Shown here: positions 1-6,914 of the stretch, piece by piece
How the letters are laid out: each line of letters opens with the position of its first letter
How positions within the stretch are numbered: position 1 is the stretch's first letter
NCBI GenBank assembly: GCA_944385435.1
Contig: CALWXG010000021.1
Coordinates: 1-38,887 of the forward strand
DNA length: 38,887 nucleotides
Direction of reading: 5' to 3'
Origin: an uncultured Oscillospiraceae bacterium
GTDB lineage: Bacteria; Bacillota; Clostridia; Oscillospirales; Oscillospiraceae
Notes under the pieces: generated by a model
Told to the model about the DNA's origin: nothing
Databases searched by the model: none
Seen by the model: the letters and a program-made list of their open reading frames with translations, nothing else
Translations under genes and position numbers: made by a program

Positions 1-290
1 AGTTAATAAAAGCATATATGGTGAAGGCGCATATCCCGGTATCCGGTAAACATCGCGGGATGCACAGCCTGCGCCACACTGCTGCCACGCTTTTGGCCAA
101 CAACGGCACTCAGCTCAAGGTGCTGCAAAATTTTCTCGGACACGATGACGTCAAGGTCACGCTCGGTGTGTACACGCATGATCCGGAGAATGCGGGAGCG
201 CAGGCAGCCAGTTCTATGGGCCAAGTTTTTAAGAAGACATTTTGTTCGGAAACTTGTTCGGAACGCCAGCTTTTGGCGCAGGAAAGGTAA
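1..290 (+). CDS. Tyrosine recombinase/integrase, C-terminal part (cut by window edge)
   Basis: The frame is open from base 3 to the TAA at 288-290, so only about the last 95 residues are visible. They carry the catalytic half of a lambda-type tyrosine recombinase: the H-x-x-R box in HSLRHT, the LGH box, and the nucleophile tyrosine in GVYTHD. These enzymes cut and rejoin DNA at att sites through a 3'-phosphotyrosine. The gene stops 72 bp from the 3' end of a tRNA-Pro gene and points toward it. This is the usual position of an integrase at the edge of an integrated element, so the element would extend to the left outside the window. Base composition is lower in G+C than in the housekeeping genes to the right. 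The family call is firm; whether the element is an ICE, a prophage or a remnant cannot be seen. Confidence 0.85.
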   Translation, partial: LIKAYMVKAHIPVSGKHRGMHSLRHTAATLLANNGTQLKVLQNFLGHDDVKVTLGVYTHDPENAGAQAASSMGQVFKKTFCSETCSERQLLAQER

Positions 291-326
291 AACTTGTAAC
301 GCGAAAATGTTCCGAATAAACAAAAA

Positions 327-354
327 TGACCCGAAACCTTGTGGTTTCAGGTCA
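327..354 (-). terminator. Intrinsic terminator of tRNA-Pro
   Basis: On the minus strand the arms TGACC-t-GAAACC and GGTTTC-g-GGTCA form an 11-bp stem with one mismatch and a 4-nt loop. A T-rich run (TTTTTGTTT) follows at 326-318. It starts 8 nt past the encoded CCA end of the tRNA, where a tRNA transcript should end. It also lies between the converging integrase and tRNA genes. Confidence 0.7.
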
Positions 355-362
355 AATTTGTG

Positions 363-439
363 TGGTCCGAGTGACAGGACTTGAACCTGCGGCCTCTTGA
401 CCCCCAGTCAAGCGCGATACCAAACTTCGCCACACCCGG
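363..439 (-). tRNA. tRNA-Pro, anticodon GGG, CCA encoded
   Basis: On the minus strand the 77 nt fold as a complete cloverleaf. The acceptor is CCGGGTG with CACTCGG (one G-T pair), followed by discriminator A and an encoded CCA. The D arm is GCGA/TCGC. The anticodon stem CTTGA/TCAAG closes the loop CTGGGGG, which gives anticodon GGG (reads CCC, proline). The T arm is GCAGG/CCTGT with loop TTCAAGT. Bacterial proline tRNAs typically begin with a similar acceptor sequence. Its 3' end faces the integrase fragment at 1-290, so it is the probable attachment site of that element. Confidence 0.95.
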
Positions 440-468
440 ATTTTAGGCTCTCTTGAAGCGCCTTGAGT

Positions 469-497
469 ATATTACCACACACCGGCAGGAAATGCAA
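469..497 (-). promoter_or_regulatory. Sigma-A-type promoter for tRNA-Pro
   Basis: Minus strand: TTGCAT (497-492), 17-bp spacer, TAATAT (474-469). Transcription would start near 462, about 22 nt before the tRNA 5' end, which is a normal leader length for a tRNA gene. Confidence 0.6.
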
Positions 498-865
498 GAG
501 GGAAATTCAAAAAAATCAAAATTTTTTGCAGGGGAGGTGGAGGCGGATGAGAAGAGGAAACGGCCCATCGGGCGATGGGCCGTTTCTGAGATTCAAAAAA
601 GAGAGGGAGGAGTTGTCATTGTGAATGACAAGTTTAGGATACCAGATTCCAGAGAAAAGTGATGGATAGAGTTTGAAGGATATTTGAACATTTTGTGAAG
701 TGTCAGATCCGGTCAGCTTCCGGAGTTAGGGATTCTGACGTGAGGCAACTGCGGTATTGCTGCTGAAACCAGATGTGAGCAGCCAAAGCATCAGAATAAT
801 TGGTTACAGGCAGCCAGAGATGGGGCAGAGGAAGGGTATTTCCACCAGATGCGGTTCGGCCCTGC
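498..865. other. Gene-free interval with one perfect hairpin
   Basis: I see no supported gene here. Short open frames in both directions lack ribosome sites and recognisable domains. A perfect 12-bp stem (558-569 with 574-585, core ACGGCCCATC) could be a bidirectional stop, but no T run follows on either strand. Base composition is clearly more AT-rich than in the flanking genes, which fits DNA next to an integration site. Confidence 0.4.
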
Positions 866-1606
866 TCAGAGCAGGGTGATAAAGTCGCCGCTGGCATATC
901 CGATCACACCGTCAAAGGACACTAAGTACCAGTTCTGCCACTGGTTGATCACGGTTAACCGCGCGCCGTCATAGGCCCGGGCGATAATCGGGGCGCTGGT
1001 GCTCGGCCGGGATCGTATATTGAGGGAACCCCAGTTCACGTCCACCACAGCCGCCCTTGGTGCCTGAGGGTAGAGAAACGGGATATTGAAGTATTCCGTG
1101 AGAGACAGGACCAGGTTCTGGGCGATTCGGTCCAGGTTGCTTTTGATCCAGGCGGCGTCGTCCGCGTTATCGTGATAGCCCAGTTCCAGAAAAACCGAGG
1201 GAGCCCGGGGTTGGCGTACTTCCCCGATGGAGGTGGTGGATTGGGAACGGACGTTGTTGGGAAGGGGATAGATTGCCTTCAGATTGTCAGCCATGATGTC
1301 TGCGGCGCGCTTTCCTCTGGTGCTGCCGGGATAATAGAAGACGATGATGCCCCGGGTCTGACCGTAATTGGCCGGGGCGGAGGCGTTGGAGTGGAGCGCC
1401 AGGTGAAGATCATAGTTCCCGGCGTTGGATGCCCGGATGGAGGAGGCGGCAGTCATGTCCGGTGTGTTGCGCCTGTATTGGATGCCGGATGCGTCCAGAT
1501 AGGGGACCATGGCATCGGCCAGACGGTTCATCCACTCCTCTTCGCTGCCGCCGCTGACATACAGGTTATTCTCCTGAGTGGATGGAGAGAGATAGATAAT
1601 CGGCAT
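866..1606 (-). CDS. N-acetylmuramoyl-L-alanine amidase-like protein with C-terminal SH3 domain
   Basis: 246 residues, predicted to cleave the bond between muramic acid and the stem peptide of peptidoglycan. The first ~180 residues match the Amidase_3 fold: a SEEEW segment (likely Glu zinc ligand), the zinc-binding His in LALHSNAS, and the catalytic Glu in FLELGYHDN. Residues ~185-246 are a bacterial SH3 domain (SLNIRSRPS...YASGDFI) that would bind the wall. The family's first zinc ligand, the His of the DPGHGG box, is replaced by SPSTQ near residue 8, so metal binding must differ or be lost. There is no signal peptide, so export, if any, is non-classical or depends on lysis. The start at 1606 is chosen for the AAGGAGGT site 8 bases upstream; this start lies in a hairpin. 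The gene is downstream of pckA but separated from it by a terminator. Confidence 0.8.
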   Translation of the reverse strand: MPIIYLSPSTQENNLYVSGGSEEEWMNRLADAMVPYLDASGIQYRRNTPDMTAASSIRASNAGNYDLHLALHSNASAPANYGQTRGIIVFYYPGSTRGKRAADIMADNLKAIYPLPNNVRSQSTTSIGEVRQPRAPSVFLELGYHDNADDAAWIKSNLDRIAQNLVLSLTEYFNIPFLYPQAPRAAVVDVNWGSLNIRSRPSTSAPIIARAYDGARLTVINQWQNWYLVSFDGVIGYASGDFITLL

Positions 1607-1637
1607 AGGATAGACCTCCTTCTTTCCCATCCTATGC
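1603..1637 (-). promoter_or_regulatory. Hairpin enclosing the ribosome site and pairing the start codon of the amidase
   Basis: Minus-strand RNA: the arm GCATAGGAT (1637-1629) pairs perfectly over 9 bp with ATCCTATGC (1611-1603). The second arm contains the ATG start codon (1606-1604), and the AAGGAGGT ribosome site sits in the 17-nt loop. If formed, it would hide the initiation codon, suggesting translational control by temperature, a ligand or protein binding. The pairing is seen directly; the regulatory role is inferred. Confidence 0.45.
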
Positions 1638-1653
1638 GGGCACGGCGAAAATG

Positions 1654-1684
1654 ACAAAGGCGCCGGGGAAGACTCCCCGGCGCC
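1654..1684 (-). terminator. Intrinsic terminator after pckA
   Basis: On the minus strand the arms GGCGCCGGGGA (1684-1674) and TCCCCGGCGCC (1669-1659) form a perfect 11-bp G+C-rich stem with a 4-nt loop. TTTGTCATTTT follows. It begins 7 nt after the pckA stop codon. Confidence 0.8.
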
Positions 1685-1691
1685 CGGCAGA

Positions 1692-3464
1692 TTATTTCAG
1701 GTTTTCCTCCAGGACGGACAGCTGATGCTTCAGCTCCTCCGGCAGCTTGTCGCCGAATTTGGCGTAGAACTCCTTGATGCCGGCCACTTCCGTGCGCCAC
1801 AGCTCCGGATCCACCTTCAGCAGCTCCTTCAGGGTGTCCACGGACACATCGTCCAGGCCCTCCAGATTGATGTCTTCGGGGTTGGGCTCGTAGCCGATGG
1901 GGGTCTCCACCGCATCCACTTCGTCGAAGCAGCGCTTCATGATCCACTCCAGCACGCGCAGGTTGTCTCCGAAGCCCGGCCAGATGAAGTTGCCCTCGTC
2001 GTCCAGACGGAACCAGTTGACGTTGAAGATCTTGGGCTGGTGGGAGATCTTCTTGCCCATGTCCAGCCAGTGCTGCCAGTAGTCTCCCATATGATAGCCG
2101 CAGAAGGGAAGCATGGCCATGGGGTCCCGGCGCACCACGCCCACGGCGCCGGCGGCGGCGGCAGTGGTCTCAGAGGCCATGATGGAGCCTACAAACACGC
2201 CGTGATCCCAGGAGCGGGACTGATAGACCAGGGGAGCGGTCTTGGCCCGGCGTCCGCCGAAGACAATGGCGGAGATGGGCACACCCTGGGGATTCTCGAA
2301 CTCAGGGGAGATGCAGGGGCAGTTCTTGGCGGGGGCGGTGAACCGGCTGTTGGGATGGGCGGGCTTTTTGGCGTCGCCGCGGTGCCAGTCCAGACCGTTC
2401 CAGTCGATGAGGAACTCGGGAATGTCATCGCCCTTGGTCAGGCCGTCCCACCACACGGTGCCGTCAGCGGGATTGTAGGCCACATTGGTGAAAATGGTGT
2501 TTTTCTTGGTGGATTCCAGGGCGTTGAAGTTGGACTTGGCGTTGGTGCCGGGGGCCACGCCGAAGAAACCGTACTCGGGGTTCACGGCCCACAGACGGCC
2601 GTCGGGACCCACCCGCAGCCAGGCGATGTCATCGCCCACACACCAGACTTTCCAGCCGGCCTTCTTGTAGCCCTCGGGGGGGATGAGCATGGCCAGGTTT
2701 GTCTTGCCGCAGGCGGAGGGGAAGGCGGCGGAGAGGTAACGCACCTCGCCCTGAGGGTTCTCAATGCCCAGGATGAGCATGTGCTCGGCCATCCAGCCCT
2801 CCTGCTGGCCAAGATAGGAGGCGATGCGCAGGGCGAAGCACTTCTTGCCCAGCAGCACGTTGCCGCCGTAGTTGGAGTTGATGGAAATAATGGTGTTGTC
2901 CTCGGGGAAATGGGCAATATATTTGTTGTTGTTGTCCAGGGTGCCGTAAGAGTGCAGGCCCTTGATGTAGTCGCCGCTGTCGCCCAGGGCGTCCAGCACC
3001 TGAGTGCCCACCCGGGTCATAATGGCCATATTCAATACCACATAAATGGAGTCGGTGAGCTCAATCCCGTATTTCGCGAAGGGAGAGCCCACAACGCCCA
3101 TGGAGTAGGGGATCACGTACATCGTGCGGCCCTCCATGGAGCCCTCGAACAGGGCGTACAGCTTGGCGTACATCTCCTGGGGATCCATCCAGTGGTTGGT
3201 GGGGCCGGCGTTTTCCTTGTTGCGGCAGCAGATAAAGGTGCGGTCCTCCACACGGGCCACGTCGTCGGGGTGAGTGCGGTGGAGATAGCAGCCGGGCAGC
3301 TTCTCCTGGTTGAGCCGGATGAGGATTCCCTCGTCCACAGCCTGCTTGCGCAGTGCTTCCAGCTGAGCGTCGCTTCCGTCAATCCATACGATGGAGTCAG
3401 GGCGGGTCTTGGCCGCCATCTCATCAATCCAGCTTAATACCGCTTTATTCTGTGTAGGTGCCAT
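1692..3464 (-). CDS. pckG: Phosphoenolpyruvate carboxykinase (GTP)
   Basis: 590 residues, the usual length of the GTP-dependent family. It interconverts oxaloacetate plus GTP with phosphoenolpyruvate, CO2 and GDP. In fermenting anaerobes it often runs toward oxaloacetate for succinate or propionate formation. The diagnostic kinase loop FPSACGKTN is at residues 248-256, and the substrate-site segments GPTNHW (~87-92) and YVIPYSMG (~116-123) are present. The ATP-dependent family has a different P-loop context, so the GTP type is well supported. The start at 3464 is preferred over longer in-frame starts because CAGGAGG lies 10 bases upstream. It has its own promoter and leader hairpin upstream and a strong terminator downstream, so it is probably monocistronic. 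Confidence 0.97.
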   Translation of the reverse strand: MAPTQNKAVLSWIDEMAAKTRPDSIVWIDGSDAQLEALRKQAVDEGILIRLNQEKLPGCYLHRTHPDDVARVEDRTFICCRNKENAGPTNHWMDPQEMYAKLYALFEGSMEGRTMYVIPYSMGVVGSPFAKYGIELTDSIYVVLNMAIMTRVGTQVLDALGDSGDYIKGLHSYGTLDNNNKYIAHFPEDNTIISINSNYGGNVLLGKKCFALRIASYLGQQEGWMAEHMLILGIENPQGEVRYLSAAFPSACGKTNLAMLIPPEGYKKAGWKVWCVGDDIAWLRVGPDGRLWAVNPEYGFFGVAPGTNAKSNFNALESTKKNTIFTNVAYNPADGTVWWDGLTKGDDIPEFLIDWNGLDWHRGDAKKPAHPNSRFTAPAKNCPCISPEFENPQGVPISAIVFGGRRAKTAPLVYQSRSWDHGVFVGSIMASETTAAAAGAVGVVRRDPMAMLPFCGYHMGDYWQHWLDMGKKISHQPKIFNVNWFRLDDEGNFIWPGFGDNLRVLEWIMKRCFDEVDAVETPIGYEPNPEDINLEGLDDVSVDTLKELLKVDPELWRTEVAGIKEFYAKFGDKLPEELKHQLSVLEENLK

Positions 3465-3495
3465 GGTAGATTGCCTCCTGTTTCTATCGGGATGA

Positions 3496-3552
3496 GGCCG
3501 GGGATCCGGCCGCGCATGTTTATAGTGTATGGGAAAACTGGGAAAAATGCAA
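3496..3552 (-). promoter_or_regulatory. Promoter and leader hairpin of pckG
   Basis: Minus strand: TTGCAT (3552-3547), 17-bp spacer, TACACT (3529-3524). Just downstream in the leader, GGCCGG/CCGGCC (3511-3506 with 3501-3496) forms a perfect 6-bp stem with a 4-nt loop. The promoter falls in the 95-bp gap after rsmA. The -10 is imperfect, so confidence is moderate. Confidence 0.5.
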
Positions 3553-3559
3553 GTATAAT

Positions 3560-4414
3560 TTACTGAGATTGCAGATTTTTTGACAACCGGCTGAACTCGT
3601 CCAGACTGAGACGCTCTCCTCTGACGGACTCCGGAAGGCCGCATTCATGAAGGATCTGCCGCAGCTGATCTTTGGAGAACCGGTTCCCGTAGACGGCGCT
3701 GAGGGCATTGAGCAGGGTCTTGCGCCGCTGGGCGAAGGCCGAGCGGATGACGGCAAAGAGAGCCTCGGGGTCGGCGTCCACCGGTGGGGCGGCCAGGGGG
3801 GTCAGACGCACCACGGAAGAGGTCACCTTGGGGGCGGGGAGGAAACACTCCGGTCCCACGTCAAAGAGCAGCTCGCACCGGGCGTGATACTGGCAGAACA
3901 GGGAAAAGGCGCCCCGGTCCGGGCTGTCCGGTGAGGCGCAGATGCGCCGGGCCACCTCCCGCTGAATCATCACTGTGATGGACACGAAGAGGCGGGATTC
4001 CAGCAGTTTCGTGATCACCGGAGTGGTGATGTTGTAGGGCAGATTGGCGCAGGCCTTCACCATCAGGCCGGGGAACTGCTCCGCAACCAGCTCGTTCAGA
4101 TCCAGTTTCATCACGTCACCGGGAATGACCTGGGTGTTGGGGCAGTCCGCCAGCGTCTCCTCCAGGATGGGAAGCAGGGAGCGGTCCAGCTCCACCGCGG
4201 CCACCTTGCCCGCCCGGCGTGCCAGCTGCACCGTCAGCGGGCCGATGCCGGGGCCGATCTCCAGTACGCCGCAGTCCTCGCTGAGACCGGCCGCATCGGC
4301 GATCTGCTGAGGCACCCAGTCCTCAATGAGAAAATTCTGGCCCATGGATTTGGAAAAGCGGAAGCCGTGGCGGGTCAGCAGGGCCCGGATGTGGTTGGGG
4401 TTGGTGAGATTCAT
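3560..4414 (-). CDS. rsmA: 16S rRNA (adenine(1518)-N6/adenine(1519)-N6)-dimethyltransferase
   Basis: 284 residues, typical for KsgA/RsmA. It dimethylates two adjacent adenines in helix 45 of 16S rRNA during small-subunit maturation, using S-adenosylmethionine. Visible motifs are GQNFLI (25-30), SAM-binding motif I VLEIGPGIGPLT (50-61), the acidic ribose-binding residue in AAVELD (72-77), and the catalytic NLPYN (124-128). The C-terminal half (~200-284) is the helical rRNA-binding domain. Its ATG overlaps the trmD stop codon as ATGA, so the two are translationally coupled and rsmA is the last gene of the ylxM-ffh operon. In many Firmicutes rsmA lies elsewhere, so the placement beside trmD is notable but functionally coherent. 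Confidence 0.97.
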   Translation of the reverse strand: MNLTNPNHIRALLTRHGFRFSKSMGQNFLIEDWVPQQIADAAGLSEDCGVLEIGPGIGPLTVQLARRAGKVAAVELDRSLLPILEETLADCPNTQVIPGDVMKLDLNELVAEQFPGLMVKACANLPYNITTPVITKLLESRLFVSITVMIQREVARRICASPDSPDRGAFSLFCQYHARCELLFDVGPECFLPAPKVTSSVVRLTPLAAPPVDADPEALFAVIRSAFAQRRKTLLNALSAVYGNRFSKDQLRQILHECGLPESVRGERLSLDEFSRLSKNLQSQ

Positions 4415-5727
4415 GTCCGTTCCTCCCCGGTGTGCGGTTTGCCGGACAGCCTGACCTCGAAGGCCAGCCGCCGCGGATCATGGCCGGGATCGGTATGTAC
4501 CAGTACATTGCCCCGGTACTGAAACCCGCTGCGCCGCAGCAGGTTCTGCATGGTTTTGTTCTTCTTGTGCGTGTCTGCCCGCAGCCAGCGGCGGCCCATG
4601 GCAAGGGTAAACGCCTTACACTCGGAAATGATCCGATCTGCCACCCCGAGGCCCTGGAACCGGTCTGCCACGGCGCAGCGGTGCAGGACTGTATACGGCT
4701 CATCACAACTCCACTTTCCATCCGTGATGGCGTCATACCCGGACTCATGTTCGGCGGACAGGGTGAAGAAGGCGGCGATCTCCCCGTCGTGGCAGATCAC
4801 ATGGCACTCGCCCCGGGCCATGTCGGCCTGAAAGTCGGAGGGGCCGGGATATCCCCCCGCGTCCTGCCACTGGTCCACCCCATTGCGCCGCAGCCGGGCC
4901 TGGGCCTGGGCGGCGATGTCCAGCAGGGCGGGCAGGTCTTCGGGACAGGCCGGGCGCACCGACAGCGGGTGGGTGAGGGGAATGCGGCTGGCCTCCCAGT
5001 CCAGCTCCTTCAGCAGGGCCTGATCTTCCCTGGAGGAGAGATCCAGCCGGCCGAACAGATCCGGCCGCCGCTGCCGGGTGCGGCGAAGCTGCTCCTTGCG
5101 GCGCCACCGCTCCACCTGGCTGTGGTTGCCGGTGAGCAGCTCCCGGGGAACCGCACGGCCCTGCCACACCTCGGGGCGGGAGTACTGGGGGTATTCCAGC
5201 AGACCGTCCCAGTGGCTCTCGTTTTCGAAGCAGGAGGGGTCGGACAGCACCCCGGGCACCAGACGGCACACCGCGTCGGACACGGCCATGGCCGCAATCT
5301 CCCCGCCGGTGAGCACAAAGTCCCCCAGGGAGATCTCCTCGTCCACATAGGCGTCGATAAACCGCTGATCGATCCCCTCGTAGTGGCCGCACACCAGAAT
5401 GAGGTGGTCATACTCCCGGGCCAGGCGCTTGGCTGCGGCCTGGTCAAAGGTCCTGCCGCAGGGGGAGAGGTAGATGGTCCGGCCGGGGCCAAAGGTCTCG
5501 GTGATGTGTTTCCAGCACCGGTAAAGGGGATCTGCCTGCAGGACGGCCCCGCGCCCCCCGCCGTAGGGATAGTCATCCACCTGCTTTTGCCGGTTCAGCG
5601 TGTAGTCCCGGATCTGATGGGTCTCAATGCGCAGAAGGTCCCGCTCCTGGGCCCGGCCCAGGATGGACTCGGAGAGCACGTCCCCCACGGTGTCCGGAAA
5701 CAGGGTCATGATGTCGATGCGGTACAC
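4411..5727 (-). CDS. trmD: tRNA (guanine37-N1)-methyltransferase fused to a GNAT acetyltransferase domain
   Basis: 438 residues, against about 240 for ordinary TrmD. Residues 1-~245 are a full TrmD that forms m1G37 beside the anticodon and prevents frameshifting: MYRIDIMTLFP, PYGGGRG (54-60), YLSPCGRTFDQ (86-96), and the SPOUT knot segment LVCGHYEGID...GDFVLTGGE (111-143). Residues ~254-430 form a second domain starting LSVRPACPEDLPALL. It contains the acetyl-CoA loop RFQGLGVAD (356-364) and a GNAT-like ending (RSGFQYRGNVLV). The frame is continuous with no stop or internal ribosome site, so this is a true fusion rather than two genes. GTG start at 5727, 4 nt after the rimM stop; an earlier ATG in the same frame would overlap rimM. 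The substrate of the GNAT part is unknown. Confidence 0.93.
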   Translation of the reverse strand: MYRIDIMTLFPDTVGDVLSESILGRAQERDLLRIETHQIRDYTLNRQKQVDDYPYGGGRGAVLQADPLYRCWKHITETFGPGRTIYLSPCGRTFDQAAAKRLAREYDHLILVCGHYEGIDQRFIDAYVDEEISLGDFVLTGGEIAAMAVSDAVCRLVPGVLSDPSCFENESHWDGLLEYPQYSRPEVWQGRAVPRELLTGNHSQVERWRRKEQLRRTRQRRPDLFGRLDLSSREDQALLKELDWEASRIPLTHPLSVRPACPEDLPALLDIAAQAQARLRRNGVDQWQDAGGYPGPSDFQADMARGECHVICHDGEIAAFFTLSAEHESGYDAITDGKWSCDEPYTVLHRCAVADRFQGLGVADRIISECKAFTLAMGRRWLRADTHKKNKTMQNLLRRSGFQYRGNVLVHTDPGHDPRRLAFEVRLSGKPHTGEERT

Positions 5728-5731
5728 AGCC

Positions 5732-6217
5732 TCACATCCCTTCGATGAGGCGGACCCGGATGTATCCTTCCGCCACATTGGTCTCCAGGATAAACTCCGG
5801 TACGGCGGGGATCATCCGCTCCTGCTCCCCCTTCACCACGTATACCTGCTGCCGGGAGGGGGAGAGGATCTCGGCCAGAGTGCCCAATTCCCGGTCCTGT
5901 TCATCGATGACCCGCAGGCCGATGAGGTCTGCCAGGAAAAAGGTGCCCTCCGGCAGCTTCAGGTCCGCCCGGTTGAGCCACACCACCTTGTTTTTCAGCA
6001 GCATGGCCTGATCCACGTCGTCCACACCGTCCAGCAGGGCGATGACATTGCCTTTGTGTACCCGGGCGGAGCGGATTGCCACAGGTTTGCCGTCGAGGTA
6101 GAGGGCCGGAAGGCCGCACAGCACCTCCGGGCTGTCTGCCCAGGGCTGGATTTTCACCTCGCCCCGGATGCCGTGGGTGTTGACAATCTTGCCGCACTCC
6201 AAAAGCTGATTTGCCAT
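5732..6217 (-). CDS. rimM: Ribosome maturation factor RimM
   Basis: 161 residues, the family length. RimM binds ribosomal protein S19 and helps mature the 30S head. The N-terminal barrel has the signature CGKIVNTHGIRGEVKI (8-23). The C-terminal PRC-barrel half includes GTFFLADLIGLRV (~95-107) and RMIPAVPEFI (~136-145). The start at 6217 is set by the GGAGG site 10 bases upstream; an upstream in-frame start has none. It sits between khpA and trmD in the conserved Firmicutes order and is 4 nt from trmD. Confidence 0.96.
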   Translation of the reverse strand: MANQLLECGKIVNTHGIRGEVKIQPWADSPEVLCGLPALYLDGKPVAIRSARVHKGNVIALLDGVDDVDQAMLLKNKVVWLNRADLKLPEGTFFLADLIGLRVIDEQDRELGTLAEILSPSRQQVYVVKGEQERMIPAVPEFILETNVAEGYIRVRLIEGM

Positions 6218-6250
6218 TTGTATGTTTCCTCCGATGGTGGGAATATAGTG

Positions 6251-6280
6251 ATAAAGCGAGGGCAAAAGCCCTCGCTTTAT
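6251..6280 (-). terminator. Hairpin between khpA and rimM, possible partial terminator
   Basis: A perfect 13-bp stem (arms ATAAAGCGAGGGC / GCCCTCGCTTTAT) with a 4-nt loop lies 5 nt after the khpA stop. The downstream strand has no proper T run, so it may act as a partial stop or RNA-processing and stability element that lowers expression of rimM-trmD-rsmA relative to ffh-rpsP-khpA. Confidence 0.5.
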
Positions 6281-6284
6281 GGCT

Positions 6285-6515
6285 TTAGTCGACGATGTCG
6301 ACCGAGATTCTCTTGCCCTGACGCTGGGCCACCGAGCGCATCAGCGCCCGGATTTCCTTGGCAATACGGCCCTGGCGGCCGATCACCTTACCCATGTCCT
6401 CCGGGGCCACCCGAAGCTCCAGAACAGTCTCGTCGGAGAGCTCGACTTCGGTGACGGACACCGCATCCGGATGCTCCACCAGGTTTTGGGCAATATAAGT
6501 GAGCAGTTCCTTCAT
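6285..6515 (-). CDS. khpA: KH-domain RNA-binding protein KhpA
   Basis: 76 residues, essentially a single KH domain with the RNA-binding GxxG loop IGRQGR at ~45-50 in the context GKVIGRQGRIAKEIRAL. In Firmicutes KhpA partners with KhpB/Jag and binds many transcripts, affecting cell division and envelope growth. It lies between rpsP and rimM, the conserved place. The ATG at 6515 is preferred over a TTG four codons earlier because the GGAGG site lies just upstream of the ATG and covers that TTG. Confidence 0.95.
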   Translation of the reverse strand: MKELLTYIAQNLVEHPDAVSVTEVELSDETVLELRVAPEDMGKVIGRQGRIAKEIRALMRSVAQRQGKRISVDIVD

Positions 6516-6537
6516 GAGAGCCTCCAATCCCGGGCGC

Positions 6538-6774
6538 TTACAGGCCGGCCTTCTTCAGCAGGTCACGCACGGTCTCGGTGGGCTGAGCGCCGGTCTTGAT
6601 CCAGGCCTGGGCGCGCTCCACATCGATGTTGATGGCAGCGGGATCCTGACGGGGATCGTAAGTGCCGATTTCCTCGATAAAACGACCATCGCGGGGATAA
6701 CGGGAGTCGGCGACAACCACGCGATAGAAAGGAGCCTTCTTGGCGCCCATGCGGCGCAGTCTGATTTTCACCAT
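6538..6774 (-). CDS. rpsP: 30S ribosomal protein S16
   Basis: 78 residues with the S16 pattern from the first residue: [20 protein letters not shown], then [20 protein letters not shown], ending in a helical tail. S16 binds 16S rRNA early in 30S assembly. A GGAGG site lies upstream of the ATG. It follows ffh after 140 nt and precedes khpA by 22 nt. Confidence 0.98.
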   Translation of the reverse strand: MVKIRLRRMGAKKAPFYRVVVADSRYPRDGRFIEEIGTYDPRQDPAAINIDVERAQAWIKTGAQPTETVRDLLKKAGL

Positions 6775-6914
6775 TTTATATTCACCTCCAAAGTATTTAC
6801 ATGTTACTATGGTTAATGTTCTCTTGGGCCGATGCCCGGAACATGGACCAACAAAAGAAGTGCACAGCCGGAGTGGACAGCTCCGCTTGCCGTCACTGTT
6901 CGGCTGCCTTCCGG

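Noticed and set aside
453-662. 69-codon plus-strand open frame near tRNA-Pro
   Set aside because: It begins within the tRNA promoter region, passes through a perfect hairpin and has no ribosome site or family resemblance.
1725-3437. Long open frame opposite pckG (plus strand)
   Set aside because: Mirror frame caused by G/C-rich third positions; His/Val/Gly-rich product with no recognisable domain, while the opposite strand encodes a complete PEP carboxykinase.
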